A stretch of DNA of 9,065 nucleotides from Deltaproteobacteria bacterium (lineage in GTDB: Bacteria > Desulfobacterota > Desulfarculia > Desulfarculales > Desulfarculaceae): contig JAKAGJ010000049.1 of assembly GCA_021815655.1 (NCBI GenBank), forward strand, positions 1 to 9,065, in the 5' to 3' direction. The translations under genes were made by a program, and so were the position numbers. The notes beneath the pieces are model-generated. The model did not search any database, was not told where the DNA came from, and worked only from the letters and a program-made list of their open reading frames with translations. Each line of letters starts with the position of its first letter. The first letter of the stretch is position 1. Below are positions 5,704 through 9,065 of the stretch, one piece after another.

Positions 5704-5706
5704 CGC
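5685..5706. promoter_or_regulatory. Inverted repeat upstream of the histidine kinase
   Basis: GCGGTC (5685-5690) and GACCGC (5701-5706) form a perfect six-base inverted repeat with a ten-base spacer. It lies 35 bases before the kinase start and overlaps the fragmentary fourth repeat copy, where that copy departs from the others. A shorter palindrome, GGTCGACC, is nested at 5697-5704. It could be an operator or an mRNA hairpin; the sequence does not decide between them. Confidence 0.4.
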
Positions 5707-5741
5707 GTTGTAGGTCAAGCAGCCCTGGCCGGAAGGTGAGC

Positions 5742-7310
5742 ATGGACAACCCCGCCGTCCCCGCCGCCCCCATGGACGATATGGCGTCGGCGTTCCCAGG
5801 CGCGCAGAACAACACGCGGCCGCCCGTCCGGGGGGCCACGGAGCAGGCCCGTCATGCCCTCATGGGCCGGCCACTGTTCAGCCTCAAGCTGCACCTGTAT
5901 CTGGGCTCCCTGCTCACCTTCATCTTCGGCCTGGTGGTGGCCGTGGCCCTGTTGTCCACCAGCAGCACCGTGGACGAAAAACTCGTCTTTCTGGACGCGG
6001 CCAACGAGTTCGTCATGGAGCTGCAACAGGCCCGGCGCTTCGAGAAGAACTTTTTTCTGTACAAGACCAACCTGCCCGAGGCCATCGACTACGCCGACCG
6101 CGCCCGCGATATCCTCAAAAGAAACCTGGAGCAGCTGAAAAGCGTCATGGGCGCCGGCCCGTTTGCCATCATGCAGCCCCACCTGGAGCGCTACCAGGAA
6201 CTCTTGGGACGCCTGGCCGATCTGGAGAAGAACCCCCAGGGTCAGGAATACCAGCGGGAGCGCGAGGCCATCCAGTTGGAGCTGCGCGACCATGGGCAAA
6301 AGATGGTTTCCCTGGCCGAGAACCTGGTGCAAAAAGAGAAGGAGATGGTCAACGCCGCCACCAGGCGCTTCCGCACCATCCTGATCTTCTCCCTGTGCTT
6401 CCTCACGGTCTTCATGCTGGTGGTCACCTGGCTGCTCAAGGAGCGCATCATGGCCTCCATCGGGCGCTTCGGCAGCTATGCCCAGCGCATCGCCGTCGGC
6501 GACTACACGCCCATTCTCCCGGTGCGCAAGTACCGCGACGAGTTCAGCGTACTGGCCTTGGCCATCAACCAGATGATCGACGAGATTCAAAAGCGCGAGG
6601 ATTTCCTCATCCAGTCGCACAAGATGCGCGCCGTGGGCACGCTCACCGCCGGCGTGGCTCACGAACTCAACAATCCCCTGAACAACATCATGCTCACCGC
6701 CCACATGCTCCTGGAGGACTACGCCGGCCTAGACGACGGCCAGCGTCAGGAGATGGTCTCGGACATGGTGGACGAGGTGGGGCGGGCCCAGAAGATCATC
6801 CGCAACCTGCTGGATTTTGCCCGCGAGAGCGGCTCCACCCTGGAGCCCCTGGACCTCAGGGAGCTGATGGAGGAGACCGTCAAGTTGGCCGCCAACCAGG
6901 TCAAGCTCTCGGGCATCAAGACCGAGCTCTCCGCCGTGGACAACCTGCCCCGGGTGCACGGCGACCGCCAGCAGTTGCAGCAGGTCTTCCTGAATCTGAT
7001 ACTCAACGCCATGGACGCCTCGCCCAAGGGCGCCAAGATCCAGATCATGGTGCTGCCGGCCGATGAGCCCAACTATCTGGCGGTCAAGGTGGTGGACCAC
7101 GGCTCGGGCATACCCCCCCACGTGGCCGCCAGCATCTTCGATCCCTTCTTCACCACCAAAGCCCCTGGCAAGGGCACCGGCCTGGGCCTGTCGGTCTCCC
7201 AGGGCATCGTGGTCAAGCATGGCGGCAAGATCAGCGTCAACAGCCGCGAGGGCGCCGGTTCCACCTTCACGGTGACCCTGCCCATCACCACCATCCCCGC
7301 TGAAATCTAG
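5742..7310 (+). CDS. Membrane-bound sensor histidine kinase (NtrB-type)
   Basis: This 522-residue kinase autophosphorylates on histidine and passes phosphate to response regulators. A Pro/Met-rich cytoplasmic N-terminus (1-45) precedes transmembrane helix 1 (about 51-71). A helical periplasmic sensor follows (72-208), with an ARRFEKNFFLY motif (97-107) typical of helical-bundle sensors. Transmembrane helix 2 is at about 212-232 and a HAMP linker at about 233-285. The dimerisation helix carries H307 in AGVAHELNNPLNNI. The ATPase domain has the N box (NLILNAMDAS, 418-427), G1 (DHGSGIP, 452-458), F box (FDPFFTTK, 466-473) and G2 (GTGLGLSV, 478-485). There is no receiver or output domain. ATG 5742 is preferred over GTG 5736 because GGAAGG (5731-5736) is spaced for it. 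Likely partners are the two receiver-only proteins, the activator at the left edge, or both (inference). The signal is unknown. Confidence 0.95.
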   Translation: MDNPAVPAAPMDDMASAFPGAQNNTRPPVRGATEQARHALMGRPLFSLKLHLYLGSLLTFIFGLVVAVALLSTSSTVDEKLVFLDAANEFVMELQQARRFEKNFFLYKTNLPEAIDYADRARDILKRNLEQLKSVMGAGPFAIMQPHLERYQELLGRLADLEKNPQGQEYQREREAIQLELRDHGQKMVSLAENLVQKEKEMVNAATRRFRTILIFSLCFLTVFMLVVTWLLKERIMASIGRFGSYAQRIAVGDYTPILPVRKYRDEFSVLALAINQMIDEIQKREDFLIQSHKMRAVGTLTAGVAHELNNPLNNIMLTAHMLLEDYAGLDDGQRQEMVSDMVDEVGRAQKIIRNLLDFARESGSTLEPLDLRELMEETVKLAANQVKLSGIKTELSAVDNLPRVHGDRQQLQQVFLNLILNAMDASPKGAKIQIMVLPADEPNYLAVKVVDHGSGIPPHVAASIFDPFFTTKAPGKGTGLGLSVSQGIVVKHGGKISVNSREGAGSTFTVTLPITTIPAEI

Positions 7311-7334
7311 GCCCGCCCCGCCAGGCCGCCGGCC

Positions 7335-7368
7335 GGTGGGGCGCCGCCTCCTCGGCGGGCCACCCTTT
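7335..7368 (+). terminator. Probable terminator after the histidine kinase
   Basis: GGTGG (7335-7339) pairs with CCACC (7360-7364), and CGCCG (7342-7346) pairs with CGGCG (7353-7357). The two helices stack around a 2x2 internal loop, with a six-base apical loop. CTTT follows. The T-tract is short, so termination may be weak, but the position 25 bases after the kinase stop is right. Confidence 0.45.
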
Positions 7369-7439
7369 GCATAATACATACCCGCAAGAAGCCACCAGCC
7401 ACTAAAGCCACCCATGGGTAGGATTATTGGGCGCCTCGA

Positions 7440-7454
7440 CGCCTCGGGGAGGCG
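7440..7454 (+). other. Hairpin in the leader of the GAF activator gene
   Basis: CGCCTC (7440-7445) and GAGGCG (7449-7454) form a perfect six-base stem with a three-base GGG loop. It sits mid-way in the 241-base non-coding region 7311-7551. I recognise no known riboswitch class around it; it may be part of a structured leader or a coincidence of GC-rich sequence. Confidence 0.3.
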
Positions 7455-7517
7455 GGCCGGCGGAAACCCGTCAGGGCCTCATGCCGCTTTTGCACTATTT
7501 ATTAGTTAGTTAGCCCA

Positions 7518-7536
7518 GCATGGCATTCTTCATGCA
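7518..7536. promoter_or_regulatory. Dyad overlapping a -24/-12-like motif before the GAF activator
   Basis: GCATG (7518-7522) and CATGC (7531-7535) form an inverted repeat. The same bases contain TGGCAT-N5-ATGCA (7521-7536), with GG and GC at exact sigma-54 spacing and two mismatches to consensus. A start from this motif would fall near 7547, at the end of the ribosome site GGAGG (7543-7547). It is therefore hard to reconcile with translation from ATG 7552, and a repressor or activator operator is an equal possibility. Confidence 0.3.
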
Positions 7537-7551
7537 CTGACTGGAGGCACT

Positions 7552-9065
7552 ATGAGAAGTATCATCACGGAACTGGAGATGAAGGTCCTCTTCGAGATCA
7601 GCCAGATCATGAGCCAGGCGCTGGACTTGGACCTGGCCCTGGCGCGCATCTTGGAGATCCTCTCGGACTCCATGGAGATGAAACGGGCCACGGTGTTTCT
7701 GGAGGACCAGAACTCCGGCAACCTGGCCATCCGCGCCTCCCACGGCCTGAGCAGGGACGAGATGAGCCGCGGCGTGTACCGCCCCGAGGAGGGCATCACC
7801 GGCCATATTTTCCTGACCGGCCAGCCCCTGTACGTACCCGACGTCAGCAAGGAGCCCCGCTTCCTCAACAAGACCAAGTCGCGCAAGATAGAGCAGGAGT
7901 TCCTCTCCTTCGTGGGGGTGCCCATCCACGTGCACAGGCGCCCGGTGGGAGTGCTCACCGTGGACCGACTCTTCGGCGAGGAGGTGGCTCCCGAGGAGGA
8001 CGTGCGCTTTCTGACCGTGGTGGCCCAGCTCATAGGCCAATTCTTCAGCCTCAACAAGCTGGTGGAGGCCCGCGAGGAGGAACTTAGGCGCAACAACCGC
8101 CTCTTGAAGGCCGAGGTCTCCGAGCGCTACAACAATTTCTTCATCGTGGGGCAGAGCCTAGCCATGGCCCGCCTGCATAACCTGGTGAAGAAGGTGGCGC
8201 CCGCCAAGGCCTCGGTGCTGCTGCTGGGCGAGTCCGGCACCGGCAAGACCCTGGTGGCCCGGGTGATCCATACCCTGAGCAGCCGCGCCGCGGCGCCCTT
8301 TGTCAAGATCAACTGCGCGGCCCTGCCCGAGAACCTGCTGGAGTCGGAGCTTTTTGGCCACGAGCGCGGGGCCTTCACCGGCGCCACCTCGGCCAAGAGC
8401 GGGCGGGTGGAGGAGGCCCACGGCGGCAGCATCTTTTTGGACGAGGTGGCGGAGCTGACCCTGCCCTTGCAGGCCAAGCTTTTGCGCTTCTTGCAGGACC
8501 GTGAGTTCGAGCGCCTGGGCAGCACCAAGACCCGCAAGGTGGACGTGCGCATCATCGCCGCCACCAACGCCGATCTGGCGGCCATGGTCAAGGAGGGGCG
8601 CTTCCGCGAGGACCTCTTCTTCCGCCTCAACGTGCTGCCCATCCTGCTGCCGCCCCTGCGCGAGCGCCGTCAGGACATCCCCCTGCTGCTGGATCATTTC
8701 CTGGACAAGTTTTCACGCGAATACAACCGCCGTCTGACCCTGGACCCCCAGGCCCGGCTGATCCTCACCGAGTATCACTGGCCCGGCAATGTGCGCGAAA
8801 TGGAAAACCTGGTGGAACGTCTGGCCATCCTGGCCGAGGAGCCCCACATTGGACCGGTGCAGTTGCCCGGCTATCTCTTGCAGCGCCAAGCCGCGCCGGC
8901 CCCCAGCCCGGAGGTCTCGTCGCTGTCCCGCCTGGACGACCTGGCCCGCCAGGAGATCCTGGTGGCCCTGGAGCGCGCCGACTGGGTGCAGTCGCGCACG
9001 GCCCGCGCCCTGGGCATCACCCTGCGCCAGCTCAACTACCGCCTCCAGAAGTATGGGCTCACCGA
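7552..9065 (+). CDS. NifA-like sigma-54 activator: GAF, AAA+ and Fis HTH (3' end outside window)
   Basis: There are 504 codons in the window and the frame is still open at the right edge. Residues 10-165 form a GAF sensor domain (FEISQIMSQALDLDLALARIL start; GVPIHVHRRPVGVLTVD core). A helical linker (166-190) leads to the AAA+ domain: Walker A GESGTGKT (226-233), the sigma-54-contacting GAFTGA loop (273-278), Walker B GGSIFLDEV (291-299), and FREDLFFRLNV with conserved arginines (351-361). The C-terminal HTH (about 465-503) reads WVQSRTARALGITLRQLNYRLQKYGL, very like NifA. The protein should sense a small molecule or partner through GAF and activate sigma-54 promoters. Walker A has T233 where most relatives have E. 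GGAGG at 7543-7547 supports the ATG. NifA identity is a family-level guess: no nif genes are visible, and other GAF activators share this layout. Few residues can be missing. Confidence 0.93.
   Translation, partial: MRSIITELEMKVLFEISQIMSQALDLDLALARILEILSDSMEMKRATVFLEDQNSGNLAIRASHGLSRDEMSRGVYRPEEGITGHIFLTGQPLYVPDVSKEPRFLNKTKSRKIEQEFLSFVGVPIHVHRRPVGVLTVDRLFGEEVAPEEDVRFLTVVAQLIGQFFSLNKLVEAREEELRRNNRLLKAEVSERYNNFFIVGQSLAMARLHNLVKKVAPAKASVLLLGESGTGKTLVARVIHTLSSRAAAPFVKINCAALPENLLESELFGHERGAFTGATSAKSGRVEEAHGGSIFLDEVAELTLPLQAKLLRFLQDREFERLGSTKTRKVDVRIIAATNADLAAMVKEGRFREDLFFRLNVLPILLPPLRERRQDIPLLLDHFLDKFSREYNRRLTLDPQARLILTEYHWPGNVREMENLVERLAILAEEPHIGPVQLPGYLLQRQAAPAPSPEVSSLSRLDDLARQEILVALERADWVQSRTARALGITLRQLNYRLQKYGLT

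Noticed and set aside
5715..6704. Minus-strand open frame of 329 codons opposite the histidine kinase
   Set aside because: The + strand carries every kinase box; the minus product is a His/Gln/Leu-rich antisense shadow.
7356..7371. Sigma-54 promoter with GG at 7357-7358 and TTGC at 7367-7370
   Set aside because: Only the GG, GC and TTGC fit; the rest of the -24 box mismatches. The sequence is better explained as the 3' arm and tail of the terminator hairpin.

Overview
The window is GC-rich throughout its genes, with codons strongly biased to G or C in the third position. It reads as a chromosomal signal-transduction locus from a Gram-negative bacterium. Sigma-54 activators at both ends, a TauE/SafE permease, a Usp-like protein and cytidylate-kinase-like/BON proteins together resemble anaerobic deltaproteobacteria (Desulfobacterota). 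That assignment is inference from gene style; no taxonomic marker gene is present. All supported genes are on the + strand.

Layout. Positions 1-178 hold the C-terminal Fis-type helix-turn-helix of a sigma-54 activator. A 208-base, relatively AT-rich regulatory region (179-386) follows. It carries two near-identical palindromes 99 bases apart, an IHF-like site and a well-spaced sigma-54 -24/-12 promoter. This promoter appears to fire a collinear gene set: a Usp-like protein (387-878), a membrane-anchored cytidylate-kinase-like/BON protein (943-2469), a TauE/SafE permease (2524-3618), a receiver-only response regulator (3632-4021), a second soluble cytidylate-kinase-like/BON protein (4045-4869) and a second receiver-only regulator (4959-5363). 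Next comes a 378-base non-coding stretch dominated by a 99-base tandem repeat (three copies plus a fragment) and ending in a separate inverted repeat. Downstream are a membrane-bound NtrB-type histidine kinase (5742-7310), a probable terminator, a 241-base leader, and a GAF/AAA+/Fis activator of NifA-like architecture (7552 to beyond the window end). That last gene has no stop codon inside the window.

How the parts may work together (inference). The upstream activator probably binds the paired palindromes and switches on the Usp-to-regulator operon through sigma-54. The histidine kinase has no receiver or output domain of its own, so it could phosphorylate the two receiver-only proteins, the upstream activator, or both. 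The most unusual element is a repeated pairing of a cytidylate-kinase-like/BON protein with a receiver-only regulator. Both kinase-like proteins have lost the glycine-rich P-loop and look like non-catalytic sensors or scaffolds, and one is tethered to the membrane beside the permease. The ligand of the permease and the signal sensed cannot be told from the sequence.
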